In this document: positions 45,095 through 54,389 of the stretch, piece by piece | Position numbering within the stretch: the stretch's first letter is position 1 | How the letters are laid out: each line of letters starts with the position of its first letter | NCBI GenBank assembly: GCA_964624235.1 | Contig: CAZUXY010000021.1 | Coordinates: 5,910 to 69,909 of the forward strand | DNA length: 64,000 nt | Source: CAZUXY01 sp964624235 | GTDB taxonomy: Bacteria > Spirochaetota > UBA4802 > UBA5368 | Direction: 5' to 3' | Notes under the pieces: generated by a model | The model's input: the letters and a program-made list of their open reading frames with translations, nothing else | Database searches by the model: none | Told to the model about the DNA's origin: nothing | Position numbers and translations under genes: made by a program

Positions 45095-45982
45095 TCACCA
45101 GCCGCGCTTGGCCATTCGTTCCTCTTCGGGCATGGTGGCGACATCCAGGCCCTGCATGGCGGAGCCCAGGCCTTCCGACACCCGGGCGAGGGTATCGGGG
45201 TCCCTGTAGTGGGTGGTCGCTTCAACTATCGCTTTCGCCCTTCTCAGGGGATCCTCGGACATGAAAATACCGGAGCCGACGAACACCGATTCGGCGCCCA
45301 GCTGCATCATCAGCGCCGCGTCGGCCGGTGTCGCGATGCCGCCCGCGGAAAACATCGGTACCGGGATTTTCCCGTTCTTCTTCACGAAGTACAGCAGGTC
45401 CACCGGTGCGCCCATGTTCTTCGCCTCGGTGACCAGTTCCTCGTCACCCATGAGGGTAAGCTTTCTGATATGGCCCTGGACCATGCGCATGTGCCTTACC
45501 GCTTCCACCACGTTTCCGGTGCCCGCCTCCCCCTTGGTGCGGATCATGGCCGCCCCCTCGGCGACCCGCCGCAGTGCCTCCCCGAGGTTGGTGGCGCCGC
45601 ACACGAAGGGCACCTTGAAGGGATGTTTGTCGATATGGAATTCCTCGTCGGCGGGAGTAAGCACCTCGCTCTCGTCGATGAAATCCACCCCTATGCTTTC
45701 CAGAATCTGCGCCTCGACGAAATGACCTATTCTCACCTTGGCCATAACAGGGATGCTGACCGCTTTCCTGATCTTTTTAATCATCTGAGGGTCGGACATG
45801 CGCGCGATACCGCCGTCCCTGCGTATAAGAGCCGGGATGCGTTCCAGTGCCATAACCGAAACGGCCCCCGCCTCTTCGGCGATCTTCGCCTGTTCGTCGT
45901 TCATCACATCCATTATAACCCCGCCCTTGAGCATCTCGGCGAGGCCTACTTTCAGTTTGAAGTTTTTATCCTCTCGATACAT
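45095..45982 (-). CDS. pdxS: Pyridoxal 5'-phosphate synthase lyase subunit
   Basis: 295 residues. LKGGVIMDVMN, SVMALERIPALIR, AKVRIGHFVEAQILE, KGEAGTGNVVEAVRHMR and FAAGGIATPADAALMM-like motif (VPMFSAGGIATPADAALMMQ). It builds PLP from ribose 5-phosphate, glyceraldehyde 3-phosphate and ammonia. PLP serves lysA and the class III aminotransferase of this window. Forms a dodecamer with PdxT. Confidence 0.96.
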   Translation of the reverse strand: MYREDKNFKLKVGLAEMLKGGVIMDVMNDEQAKIAEEAGAVSVMALERIPALIRRDGGIARMSDPQMIKKIRKAVSIPVMAKVRIGHFVEAQILESIGVDFIDESEVLTPADEEFHIDKHPFKVPFVCGATNLGEALRRVAEGAAMIRTKGEAGTGNVVEAVRHMRMVQGHIRKLTLMGDEELVTEAKNMGAPVDLLYFVKKNGKIPVPMFSAGGIATPADAALMMQLGAESVFVGSGIFMSEDPLRRAKAIVEATTHYRDPDTLARVSEGLGSAMQGLDVATMPEEERMAKRGW

Positions 45983-46232
45983 GACGCATTACTCCTGAAT
46001 ACGGGTTCCGCCACTGCGGGGGCCGGTGTTCCATATTTCCGTTCCGGCGACTATACGGCAGTTTTCCCGCGAATGATGAACCATTAGTATTACCGGTTAT
46101 ATAATTCCTTTGGATGCTTCTGCCTTTACCGCGGGTCCCGGCATTTAGTCTGTGGATGTATTATGGTACCCTCATTTATAATACAAACAATTTTTTCCCC
46201 GTTCAACAGACGGCGGTAACAATAGGGTAAAA

Positions 46233-46823
46233 TTACCTTTTTTCGATGCCCGGACTCAGGATTTTTATCATGAATTTTCTGAAATCCCTGTCATTAATCC
46301 CCAGGGCCGAGAGCAGCCCTGTTTTCTTGAACTGGAGCATTCCCTCGGGAACGATTGCCAGGAAGAGAGCCAGCATCGTCGGGTCGGTTTCAATGAAATC
46401 GCCCCTCCTTATTCCTTCACGGACCGTTTCGGCCATTACGCTGAGCAGGTCCTTCATACGGTTGATTATTTCCTCCCTGGCTTCATTGCCGCGGTTGTCG
46501 TATTCCGCCCGGAATTCCATCAGTATGTTGTAATAATCCTGGTGCCGGTAGTAAAATTCCAGGTATGCGTCATAGGTGGAAATGAGTTTCTGCGGGATGC
46601 TCGCCCTGTCGTTGACCCCTTTTCTGAACATGGACAGAAGCATTTCGATCGCTTCAAGGCAGATGGTCTTATAGATGTCTTTTTTGTTTTTGAAGTGAAA
46701 GTAAATAGCGCCCGTGGTGAGCCTGGCGCGGGATGCGATGGTACGTATCGATATGCCGTTGTACCCGTATTTCAAGAAAAGTTCCCTGGAAACTTTAAGT
46801 ATTTTCTCTTTGTTGTTTTTCAT
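46233..46823 (-). CDS. TetR-family regulator
   Basis: 196 residues. N-terminal helix-turn-helix (ILKVSRELFLKYGYNGISIRTIASRARLTTGAIYFHFKNKKDIY) is typical. The ligand domain shows no family I recognise; a similar start is seen in fatty-acid and efflux regulators. Divergent from the epimerase gene. A perfect 13-bp palindrome (46884-46896) overlaps its own promoter, so auto-repression is likely. Confidence 0.9.
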   Translation of the reverse strand: MKNNKEKILKVSRELFLKYGYNGISIRTIASRARLTTGAIYFHFKNKKDIYKTICLEAIEMLLSMFRKGVNDRASIPQKLISTYDAYLEFYYRHQDYYNILMEFRAEYDNRGNEAREEIINRMKDLLSVMAETVREGIRRGDFIETDPTMLALFLAIVPEGMLQFKKTGLLSALGINDRDFRKFMIKILSPGIEKR

Positions 46824-46880
46824 AGCAGTGAACCCGGAAAAGGTGTAAAGTCCGTCGCCTGTTTTAAAAGATAAAAGCGG

Positions 46881-46909
46881 AACATAACAGTGTTATTATA
46901 TAAAGTCAA
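46881..46909 (-). promoter_or_regulatory. Promoter of the TetR gene with palindromic operator
   Basis: Minus strand TTGACT (46909-46904), 17-base spacer, TATGTT (46886-46881). ATAACA-G-TGTTAT at 46884-46896 overlaps the -10 box and the spacer; repression of the promoter by a dimeric TetR is the natural reading. Confidence 0.7.
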
Positions 46910-46988
46910 CCACTTCCACCATGATGTCAATAATCTTTCACCGGCAGATCCCCCGTTTCTCGGGACCACGGGCCGCGGCATTAATGGA

Positions 46989-47017
46989 TTGTGCGAATTT
47001 CTTTTATCTGATAAAAT
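46989..47017 (+). promoter_or_regulatory. Promoter of the epimerase gene
   Basis: TTGTGC (46989-46994), 17-base spacer, TAAAAT (47012-47017), 66 bases before the start at 47083. Confidence 0.55.
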
Positions 47018-47082
47018 ACCGGTGAAAAACAACGACGCAGGTGTATTACCACAGTATATCAAAAAGGAAGAGAGTTCTGACC

Positions 47083-48000
47083 ATGAAAAGAATGCTGATA
47101 ACCGGGGGCACGGGACTGATCGGAAGGTATTGCGCCGCGAGACTGCGCGAATCGGGATATTCAGTGGTCATACTGAGCCGTAACCCGCACGGCAGAGCAT
47201 CCACCCGCGGGGCAGGCATCGAAACTGTCATGTGGGACGGAAGAACCGCGCAGGGATGGCAGGAACACGCCGAAGGCGCTCACGGCATCATCAACCTGGC
47301 GGGTGAATCCATCGCGGCCGCGAGGTGGACGAATAAGAAAAAAAACCGCATTCTGGAAAGCAGAATCCGTGCGTCCCGGGCGGTGGTCGAAGCGGTGGAA
47401 AAATGTACGCGCCGTCCGCAGGTGGTCATCCAGGCCTCGGCCGTCGGTTACTATGGCGACAGGGGCGAAACCCTGTTGAACGAAGAGTCGGCGCCGGGTG
47501 AAGGATTCCTTGCCGAAGTGGTCCGCCGATGGGAGCAGGAGACGGAGAGCCTGTCCTCTCTCGGGGTACGGAGGGTTCTTGTGAGAACGGGGGTCGTACT
47601 GGCACGTGACGGCGGGATGTTCCCGGGAGTTGTGCTGCCGTTCCGTTTTTTTATCGGAGGGGTGCCCGGTGAGGGAAACCAGTGGATTTCATGGATACAC
47701 ATCAAAGACTGGGTCGACGCCGTTCTTTCCCTGCTGGAAGACGGTCACGCCGACGGGGTGTATAACCTGACCGCACCGCATCCGCTGACGGCGGGGGATT
47801 TTTACCGGTTGCTCGGCCGAAAGCTGGGCAGGCCGGTATGGTTTCCAATGCCGGGACCGGTTCTAAAACTGTTGCTGGGGGAGATGGCCGGTCAGTTGCT
47901 GCTTGCGGGCCAGAGGGTGGTTCCCGCACGGCTGGTTCAAGCGGGTTTCCGGTTCAGCTGTCCCGATCTGCAGAGCGCCCTGAATGACCTGTTGAAATGA
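47083..48000 (+). CDS. TIGR01777-family NAD-dependent epimerase-like protein
   Basis: 305 residues from ATG 47083, preceded by AAGGAAGAG. Extended SDR fold: ITGGTGLIGRYCAARL at the N-terminus, NLAGESIAAARWTNKKK, QASAVGYYGDRG, WEQETESL and WISWIHIKDW. The ~300-residue YfcH/SDR39U1 group has unknown substrate. Divergent from and possibly controlled by the TetR gene. Confidence 0.88.
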   Translation: MKRMLITGGTGLIGRYCAARLRESGYSVVILSRNPHGRASTRGAGIETVMWDGRTAQGWQEHAEGAHGIINLAGESIAAARWTNKKKNRILESRIRASRAVVEAVEKCTRRPQVVIQASAVGYYGDRGETLLNEESAPGEGFLAEVVRRWEQETESLSSLGVRRVLVRTGVVLARDGGMFPGVVLPFRFFIGGVPGEGNQWISWIHIKDWVDAVLSLLEDGHADGVYNLTAPHPLTAGDFYRLLGRKLGRPVWFPMPGPVLKLLLGEMAGQLLLAGQRVVPARLVQAGFRFSCPDLQSALNDLLK

Positions 48001-48085
48001 CCGGCGACAGGGGATGCGGGCCGATCTGGAACGCGGCGTTTCGGGATAACCGCTCCCGTGGCGCCGTGATGTGTTGGAAGGAATG

Positions 48086-48538
48086 CTATTGCGCCGCAAG
48101 CTTCTGTAAGATCGCGTACTCAAACCCGTCCAGCAGCACCTGGAAAGACGCCGCGTTGATGTTTTCCGAGAGGGCGTACACCTTCCATACCTTCTTCCCG
48201 TCGGTGAAGATAATGGTCACCTCGACGTCGGTGGCCGTCCCCCTTTTGGCTTCCATGATGTTCGCCCGGTAATCGATCAGCTTGACTTTTTCTATCTCGG
48301 GAAACAGCGGCGTGAGCGCCTTCTTTAAGACACTCGCCAGGGCGTCCACGGGACCGTTGCCGGTGGAGGCCTCGTGGATGAACTTGCCGTTCGCCTCGAT
48401 CTGAACGGTGGCTTCCGGATCGATGCCGTTGTCGATGAGCTTATAGCCGCCTACCAGCTTGAAGGGAGGAATGTAGCGTTCCAGCGACCGGGCGATGGTG
48501 AGCTCCCGGGTGGCGTCATGGATTTCGTAATTGAGCAT
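48086..48538 (-). CDS. Stand-alone LeuA-type allosteric (dimerisation) domain protein
   Basis: 150 residues. FKLVGGYKLIDNG, EATVQIEANGKFIHEASTGNGPVDALASVLKKAL, LIDYRANIMEAKRGTATDVEVTIIFTDGKKVWKVYALSENINAASFQVLLDGFEYAI: this is the C-terminal regulatory domain of 2-isopropylmalate and citramalate synthases, which binds leucine or isoleucine. No catalytic (HMGL-like) domain precedes or follows. It might be the ligand sensor of a split enzyme encoded elsewhere, or a free regulator. Confidence 0.85.
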   Translation of the reverse strand: MLNYEIHDATRELTIARSLERYIPPFKLVGGYKLIDNGIDPEATVQIEANGKFIHEASTGNGPVDALASVLKKALTPLFPEIEKVKLIDYRANIMEAKRGTATDVEVTIIFTDGKKVWKVYALSENINAASFQVLLDGFEYAILQKLAAQ

Positions 48539-48589
48539 TGTGATGTTACTCCATGTGGATTTTAGCCGAGTTCATTGACGGAAATTGAA

Positions 48590-49003
48590 TCAGGTGGTCT
48601 CTTCTTCGCCGTATACATAATCAATAATTATATAATTTAAACTATTTCCTATGTCCAGTACAGACTCTTTTACTTTATTGTTGTCTTTATAAATTTTTAT
48701 TTGAAGAAGGTAAGTATTATTATCTCTGAATGCATTGATTTCAAGATAATCCAGTTCATCGAATTCCTTTTCATATATATAAAAACCGTTTTCTATGGTG
48801 AATTCGGCCGGTGTTGTACTTGAATCGAAGGTTATTATACTACTGTTATCTACAATATATGTTCCGCTTATAGGGCCCCCTGCTATAATTTTAAATGAAA
48901 TTGGATCTTTAATGTCCTCTTCGCAGGCGGGTATAAAAAACATGAGGATAAACAGAATTACCGGAAGACCCCATCTTCTTTTTTTATTGAAAAACATAAT
49001 CAT
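48590..49003 (-). CDS. Small AT-rich lipoprotein of unknown function
   Basis: 137 residues with signal sequence and lipobox IPAC (Cys27). After it come beta-strand-like segments (FKIIAGGPISGTYIVDNSS, EFTIENGFYIYEKEFDELDYLEIN) that suggest a beta-sandwich. Base composition is clearly more AT than its neighbours, and a perfect 16-bp inverted repeat lies nearby, so recent acquisition is possible. I do not recognise a family. Confidence 0.7.
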   Translation of the reverse strand: MIMFFNKKRRWGLPVILFILMFFIPACEEDIKDPISFKIIAGGPISGTYIVDNSSIITFDSSTTPAEFTIENGFYIYEKEFDELDYLEINAFRDNNTYLLQIKIYKDNNKVKESVLDIGNSLNYIIIDYVYGEEETT

Positions 49004-49397
49004 TATTAAGTATCCACATCAGTAAAGTTAAACTCAGTCGTCAAATAAGACAAAACAGGTAATATAAGGTTTCAACCATTTATCATATTAAATTATTATT
49101 TACTATTTATCCGAAAATGATAAAACAGTTAAAAACTATCTGTGTCAACAAATTTAATGATGGCATACCGGCAGTCGGGAAAGTCGCGGCAGATTATAAC
49201 GAAAAATAACATTCGGGCGCCTTTAGAAATCAGAATTTTCCGAAATACCACTATTGAAAATTCTGATTTCTTACATTAACATGTGCCCGCAAGGGGACAT
49301 CCGAAATGTACTACAAAGAGGTTCCCTTGTAACCGGCTGCCTCACCATCATGGTAAAAAATGCATATGCCTGTGCGGTCAGCGGGATATAGTCGATC
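49004..49397. other. AT-rich intergenic region with perfect inverted repeat
   Basis: 394 bases, AT-rich from 49004 to about 49275, with the inverted repeat at 49225-49271. No reading frame of merit. The last ~120 bases return to ordinary composition before xth. Confidence 0.45.
49225..49271. repeat. Perfect 16-bp inverted repeat
   Basis: Arms at 49225-49240 and 49256-49271 are exact complements (AGAAATCAGAATTTTC and its reverse), with a 15-base loop. There is no T-run, so it is a weak terminator at best. It borders the AT-rich segment. Confidence 0.8.
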
Positions 49398-50171
49398 ATG
49401 ATCGTCGCCAGTTTCAACGTCAACTCCGTCCGCGCCCGCCTCCCGGTACTGAAACGCTGGCTCGGGGAGGCGCGTCCCGACGTGGTATGCCTCCAGGAAA
49501 CCAAAACACAGGACCTGACCTTCCCCCTGGAGGAGATCACGGCCGCGGGTTATCACGCCGCCTACAGGGGCGAGAAATCCTATAACGGTGTCGCGGTGCT
49601 GACCCGGCATTCCATCGAGAAAGTATTGTACGGATTTGACGGCGAGGGCCGGGATGAGGGCAGCCGCATTATTACCGTGTGGATAAAGGGAGTTCCCGTC
49701 GTCAACACGTACATACCCCAGGGTTTCGATCCCGCATCGGAGAAGTTCCGGTACAAGCTGGAATGGTTTTCCCGGCTGCGGGATTTTTTTGCGCGTCGCT
49801 TCGCCCCCGACCGGCCACTCCTCTGGACGGGCGATTTCAACGTGGCGCCCGAGCCCATCGACGTGCATGACCCCGTGCGGCTGCTGGGCAGCATAGGCTA
49901 CCATCCCGAAGAGCACAGGGCCCTGGCGGAGGTCAAACAGTGGGGATTCACCGACGTATTCAGAAAACACCGCCCCGAACCTGAACACTATACGTTCTGG
50001 GATTACCGCGTCAGGGACGCGGTGAGCAAAAAACTGGGGTGGAGGGTGGACCACATCTGGGCCACGGGGCCCCTGGACGCACGCTCCACCGGGAGCTGGA
50101 TCGACGTTGAACCCCGGTTATGGGAGCGGCCATCTGACCACACCCCCATCTGCGCGGAATTCGTCGTCTGA
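49398..50171 (+). CDS. xth: Exodeoxyribonuclease III
   Basis: 257 residues. Endonuclease/exonuclease/phosphatase fold with IVASFNVNSVRARLPVLKRWL, CLQETKTQD, LLWTGDFNVAPEPIDVHDP, WRVDHIWATGP and PSDHTPICAEF. All metal and catalytic residues of AP endonuclease/exonuclease III are present. It repairs abasic sites. Monocistronic. Confidence 0.93.
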   Translation: MIVASFNVNSVRARLPVLKRWLGEARPDVVCLQETKTQDLTFPLEEITAAGYHAAYRGEKSYNGVAVLTRHSIEKVLYGFDGEGRDEGSRIITVWIKGVPVVNTYIPQGFDPASEKFRYKLEWFSRLRDFFARRFAPDRPLLWTGDFNVAPEPIDVHDPVRLLGSIGYHPEEHRALAEVKQWGFTDVFRKHRPEPEHYTFWDYRVRDAVSKKLGWRVDHIWATGPLDARSTGSWIDVEPRLWERPSDHTPICAEFVV

Positions 50172-50342
50172 TCGATGTATGTTGAAATATTACATGACGA
50201 TGCTGAGGGTGCCGCTCACGGTTTTTTGTGGTTGAAAAGGACGCACCAGACATGCTATCGCATAAGAAGAAGGGGATAGAGAATGATCCGGACCCGCCTT
50301 ATGTCACGGGTTTCCATCCCATGAGGGAGGTAGAAGCAGCGA

Positions 50343-51206
50343 ATGAAAACGCATAACCTGGATGAAACCGCCTTTCGCGAGATCATCGCACGGGTGCATG
50401 TCGCACTCCCGGTGCGCAAATTCACCCCCCGTTTCATGAAGATGATAGAAGAATACCGGGTCAATATCGAGATCGGGCTGGACCACTATAACCTGGACGC
50501 ATATTCCACCGAACATTTTCGTGAGCTGGGGGCCTCACTGCGCGGCCTGGGCATCAGCATGACGGTGCATGCCCCCTTCCATGAATTGTTCCTCGGATCG
50601 CCCGACCGGCTGGTGCGGAACGCCGCGATCGCGCGCATGGACCGTGCGTTCGAGCTTATACCGTTTTTCAATCCGCGGACGGTGGTCGTCCATCTCAATT
50701 ACGAAAAGCGCCGTTTCGGCTTCGTCTACGAGGAATGGAAGCCCCTCGCGCTCTCGGCGTTGTCGGCGTATGCCGAACGTGCCGCCGAAATGGGAACGGC
50801 TGTCATGCTGGAGAACGTGTACGAAGAGACGCCAGAGGTGATGGAGGAGGTGCTCGGGGAACTCTCGGGCGCGGGGATCTATCACTGCTGTGATGTGGGC
50901 CATGTACACGCCTTCTCGGACTGCACCCTCGCGTCCTGGCTCGAGGCCAACGGAAAGCACGTGCGTCAGTTCCACCTGCACGACAACGACGGGACAGGCG
51001 ATACCCATTCGCCCATAGGATCGGGGACCGTCGATTTCGAACTGGTTAAAAAATGCATCGCCGGCATGAAGGATGATCCCGTCATTACCCTGGAGCCCCA
51101 CTGTGAGGAGCACCTGTGGGCGTCCCTGGAAGGATTCCATCGCGCGGGTATACTGGAAATACTGAAGTCACGCAACCATATATCGGGGGAGGGGAACGGT
51201 GGATAA
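50343..51206 (+). CDS. Sugar phosphate isomerase/epimerase (TIM barrel, AP endonuclease family 2)
   Basis: 287 residues. VNIEIGLDHYNLDA, MTVHAPFHELFL, VVVHLNYEKRRFGF, VMLENVYEETPEVM, CCDVGHVHAFSDC, FHLHDNDGTGDTHSPIGSGTVDF and ITLEPHCEE mark a xylose-isomerase-like barrel with a metal site built of Glu/His/Asp. The substrate is unknown. Coupled to galE (8-base overlap), so nucleotide-sugar or inositol-type metabolism is likely. Confidence 0.82.
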   Translation: MKTHNLDETAFREIIARVHVALPVRKFTPRFMKMIEEYRVNIEIGLDHYNLDAYSTEHFRELGASLRGLGISMTVHAPFHELFLGSPDRLVRNAAIARMDRAFELIPFFNPRTVVVHLNYEKRRFGFVYEEWKPLALSALSAYAERAAEMGTAVMLENVYEETPEVMEEVLGELSGAGIYHCCDVGHVHAFSDCTLASWLEANGKHVRQFHLHDNDGTGDTHSPIGSGTVDFELVKKCIAGMKDDPVITLEPHCEEHLWASLEGFHRAGILEILKSRNHISGEGNGG

Positions 51207-52185
51207 TATACTGGTGACCGGCGGCGCCGGATACATCGGCAGTCACGTGACCAGGGCGCTGGCCGAGAAAGGCTTTACTCCGCTTGTGTACGATAATCTG
51301 TCGACGGGATTCAGGGACTTCGCGGGGGACTTCGAGTTCATTGAAGGCGACATCGGCGACTACGATACGCTGGTAAAGATATTAAAGGGGCGCGGCATAC
51401 GCTGTGTCATGAACTTCGCCTCGTATATCGCCGTCGGCGAATCGGTGGAACAGCCCCTCAGATACTACGACAATAATGTGGCCAGAACCCTGGAGTTGTT
51501 CCGCGCCATGCGGGACGCAGCCGTATGGTTCTTCGTATTCTCCTCGTCGGCGGCGGTATACGGCAACCCCGAAGAGGTCCCTGTACCCGAGGAGGCACGG
51601 CTGTCACCCGCAAGCCCCTACGGCAGAACGAAGTATTTTATCGAAGAGGTGCTCCGCGACCTGGAGGTTTCCGACGGATTCCGCTCCATCTGCCTCAGGT
51701 ATTTCAACGCCGCCGGCGCCCATCCCTCCGGGGAGATCGGCGAGAGCCATGTGCCCGAGACCCATCTGATACCCCTGGCCATACGGGCCGTACTGGACCC
51801 TTCGTATACCTTCACGGTCTACGGGAAGGACTATAGTACTCCCGACGGCACCTGCATCCGCGATTATATACACGTATCCGACCTTGCCGACGCCCATGTG
51901 CTGGCGGTGGAAAAGCTTTTGCGCGACGGCACTTCCTCGGTTTACAACCTGGGCAACGGCAGGGGTTTTTCCGTCATGGAAGTGATCGCGGCGGTCGAGA
52001 GGGTGGCGCGCAAAAAGATTTCAGTCAACTACGGAAAGCGGCGGGCCGGTGATCCCGCCGTGCTGGTGGCGTCGTCGGGAAAAGCCATGGAAGAACTGGG
52101 ATGGACGCCCCGCTTTGCCGATATCGACACCATAGTGGAGAGTGCGTGGAACTGGGAGTCCCGCCGCAGGAGAAAAGGTTATTGA
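51199..52185 (+). CDS. galE: UDP-glucose 4-epimerase
   Basis: 328 residues from GTG. ITGGAGYIGSHV-like start (VTGGAGYIGSHVTRAL), SSSAAVYGNPEEVPVPEEA, the catalytic YGRTK in SPYGRTKYFIEEVL, FNAAGAHPSGEIGESH and YNLGNGRGFSVMEV. It makes UDP-galactose for glycans. Its stop overlaps the NTPase start TTG. Confidence 0.93.
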   Translation: MDNILVTGGAGYIGSHVTRALAEKGFTPLVYDNLSTGFRDFAGDFEFIEGDIGDYDTLVKILKGRGIRCVMNFASYIAVGESVEQPLRYYDNNVARTLELFRAMRDAAVWFFVFSSSAAVYGNPEEVPVPEEARLSPASPYGRTKYFIEEVLRDLEVSDGFRSICLRYFNAAGAHPSGEIGESHVPETHLIPLAIRAVLDPSYTFTVYGKDYSTPDGTCIRDYIHVSDLADAHVLAVEKLLRDGTSSVYNLGNGRGFSVMEVIAAVERVARKKISVNYGKRRAGDPAVLVASSGKAMEELGWTPRFADIDTIVESAWNWESRRRRKGY

Positions 52186-52715
52186 GAAAAAATATTTTTC
52201 TGACCGGCGCGCCTTCCTCGGGGAAGACCACGGTCATAAAGAAGGTGATAGCGCTTCTGGAAGTACCGGCCGTGGGATTTTACACCGAAGAGGAACGCAT
52301 AAACGGCCGCCGCACCGGTTTCCTCATGAAGTCGCTTGACGGAGGGGAAGGGTACCTGGCGCACGAGAATTTGAATTCGCGCTGCAAGGTGCGCCGATAC
52401 GGGGTCAGCCTGGAAAATATCGCGTCCATCGCGGTGCCTTCGATTTTACCGGTCCCCGGAGCGGTGATCATACTGGACGAGATCGGGAAGATGGAATGTT
52501 TCTCGGCCGATTTCCGCGACGCGGCCCTGAGGGCGCTGGATTCGGACTGTGTGGTGGTGGGCACCATTACCCTGGGCGGGGACCGGTTCATCGGGGAAAT
52601 AAAGGGGAGGACCGATGTGGAACTCACCGGGGTGACACCGGAAAACAGGGATATGCTTCCCATGGAGATCGTACATAAAATCCGCACCCTCCTGCCTGCA
52701 CAAGGAACACTGTAA
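52182..52715 (+). CDS. THEP1-type nucleoside-triphosphatase
   Basis: About 177 residues if TTG 52182 (overlapping galE stop, with GGAG upstream) is the start; longer in-frame starts exist. P-loop GAPSSGKTT, GFYTEEERINGRRTGF, NLNSRCKVRRYGVSLENI, IILDEIGKMECFS (Walker B) and GTITLGGDRFIGEIKGRTDVEL match the DUF265/THEP1 family of small NTPases; related protein is human NTPCR. Role is unknown. Confidence 0.82.
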   Translation: MRKNIFLTGAPSSGKTTVIKKVIALLEVPAVGFYTEEERINGRRTGFLMKSLDGGEGYLAHENLNSRCKVRRYGVSLENIASIAVPSILPVPGAVIILDEIGKMECFSADFRDAALRALDSDCVVVGTITLGGDRFIGEIKGRTDVELTGVTPENRDMLPMEIVHKIRTLLPAQGTL

Positions 52716-52910
52716 GCTTCTCCCGAACCACGTCCGCTCTCAGGACTGCCCATGCCTCACTGCCATACCCTCCGCCTTCTTCCACGGATGAACAGGTCCC
52801 GTTTTAATGGTCATAGGTATGATATGCATATATGGTTGACAAATGACCACCTTCACTTAGAAGGGTTAAGGTGTCGCATTATCCCAGTCCCTGCAGGAGG
52901 GTGAGCCCGA

Positions 52911-54389
52911 ATGCCCGACAAGAGCCAGGAAAGGATTTTTTATCCATCATCGATCGCCGTCGTGGGAGCCACCGAAAACAAATTCAAATGGGGCTCCTAT
53001 ATACTCACCAATATCGTGGATGGAGGGTTTACGGGCCCGGTATATCCGGTGACGCGGGGTAAGGCGACCGTCTACGGAATCAAAGCATACGGCTCCCTGC
53101 GTGATATCGAGGGCGACGTGGATCTGGTGTTCATCACCACCCCGGCCGTTACGGTGATGGAGGTGCTGAAAGACTGTACCGCGAAGAAAGTCGCCCACGC
53201 GGTCATGATAACCTCGGGATTCAGTGAAACAGGGGCCGGGGGAAAACAGCTTGAAAAAGAAATGGTGGAATACTGCCGCACCAGCGGCATAAAGGTCGTG
53301 GGGCCCAACACCATGGGCATTATCAACACTGCCGTCAGTCTGTACGCCACGGGCACCCATGTGCGGCCGAAAAAAGGGGCCATCTCGATTATCGCCCAGA
53401 GCGGCAACGTAGGTAACCAGATCATGGAATGGGCTGAACAGCAGGACATCGGCATCGGGAAGTTCATCGGTTCGGGAAACGAGGGAGTACTTCGATGCGA
53501 GGATTACCTGGAGTATCTTCACCACGACGATGACACCTCGGTCATTCTGGTATACCTGGAGGGCATCGACGACGGCAGGCGTTTCATGGAGATAGCCCGG
53601 AAGACCACTACCGGGAAACCGGTGATCATACTGAAATCCGGGAGGACCGAGGCGGGCGGGCGCGCCGCCCAGTCCCATACCGGCGCCATGGCCGGCTCGT
53701 ACAGGATATATGAAAGCGCGCTCAGGCAATGCGGCGTGGTAGTCGCCCAGAACCCGACCGACCTGCTCTACATCTCGTCCGCCTTCGACAGTCTCCCGAT
53801 CCCGGCGGGGAACCGTGTGGGCGTGGTCACCCTGGGGGGCGGATGGGGGGTCATCACCGCCGATGAATGCGAGGAGCGGGGCCTCACCCTGCCGCCGCTG
53901 CCGAAAGATGTGTATGATAAAATGGATGCGCTGTTGCCGCCTTTCTGGAGCAAGGGGAACCCGGTGGACCTGGTGGGACAGCCCGACCGCAATATATTTC
54001 TGGAATCCACCATCGCCATGGCGGAAAGCGACGCCTACGACGCCGTAATCGTACTGGGAGTGGTCGGTTCGGCCAAGTTCCCATTGAGGATACACGAGGC
54101 GGCCATGAGAATGGGTTTTTTTACACAGAAAGAAGTGGATGACCTGACGGAATTATTCAACCAGCTCCAGACGAACTTCCTTGACATAATCATTGATCTT
54201 ATGGAGAAATACCACAAGCCGATATACCCTGTGTCGCTAATCTCCTCCCCGGAAGACAAGATGGTATACGCGCGGGAAGGGAAGAAATACAAGGTGGTGA
54301 TTCACAAGACGCCCGAGGAGGCGGTTTTCTGCCTGGCGAAACAGTATGAATACTCACGATATCTCAGGAAGATGGAGAGAGCACAATGA
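52911..54389 (+). CDS. ADP-forming acyl-CoA synthetase, CoA-binding (alpha) subunit
   Basis: 492 residues. SIAVVGATENKFKWG (CoA-binding fold), then a ligase core with GPNTMGIINTA, QSGNVGNQIMEWA and SHTGAMAGSYRIYES with the phospho-His. This is the alpha half of the acetyl-CoA synthetase (ADP-forming) type (AcdA). It makes ATP from acyl-CoA and Pi. Overlaps the beta subunit by 4 bases. Confidence 0.88.
   Translation: MPDKSQERIFYPSSIAVVGATENKFKWGSYILTNIVDGGFTGPVYPVTRGKATVYGIKAYGSLRDIEGDVDLVFITTPAVTVMEVLKDCTAKKVAHAVMITSGFSETGAGGKQLEKEMVEYCRTSGIKVVGPNTMGIINTAVSLYATGTHVRPKKGAISIIAQSGNVGNQIMEWAEQQDIGIGKFIGSGNEGVLRCEDYLEYLHHDDDTSVILVYLEGIDDGRRFMEIARKTTTGKPVIILKSGRTEAGGRAAQSHTGAMAGSYRIYESALRQCGVVVAQNPTDLLYISSAFDSLPIPAGNRVGVVTLGGGWGVITADECEERGLTLPPLPKDVYDKMDALLPPFWSKGNPVDLVGQPDRNIFLESTIAMAESDAYDAVIVLGVVGSAKFPLRIHEAAMRMGFFTQKEVDDLTELFNQLQTNFLDIIIDLMEKYHKPIYPVSLISSPEDKMVYAREGKKYKVVIHKTPEEAVFCLAKQYEYSRYLRKMERAQ

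Noticed and set aside
44939..46087. A long plus-strand open frame of 382 codons
   Set aside because: It lies opposite pdxT and pdxS, which have clear family motifs; the frame has low-quality residue mix (His/Arg rich) and is a shadow.
52947..54095. A minus-strand open frame of 382 codons
   Set aside because: It is antisense to the acyl-CoA synthetase alpha subunit and lacks a family pattern or ribosome-binding site.
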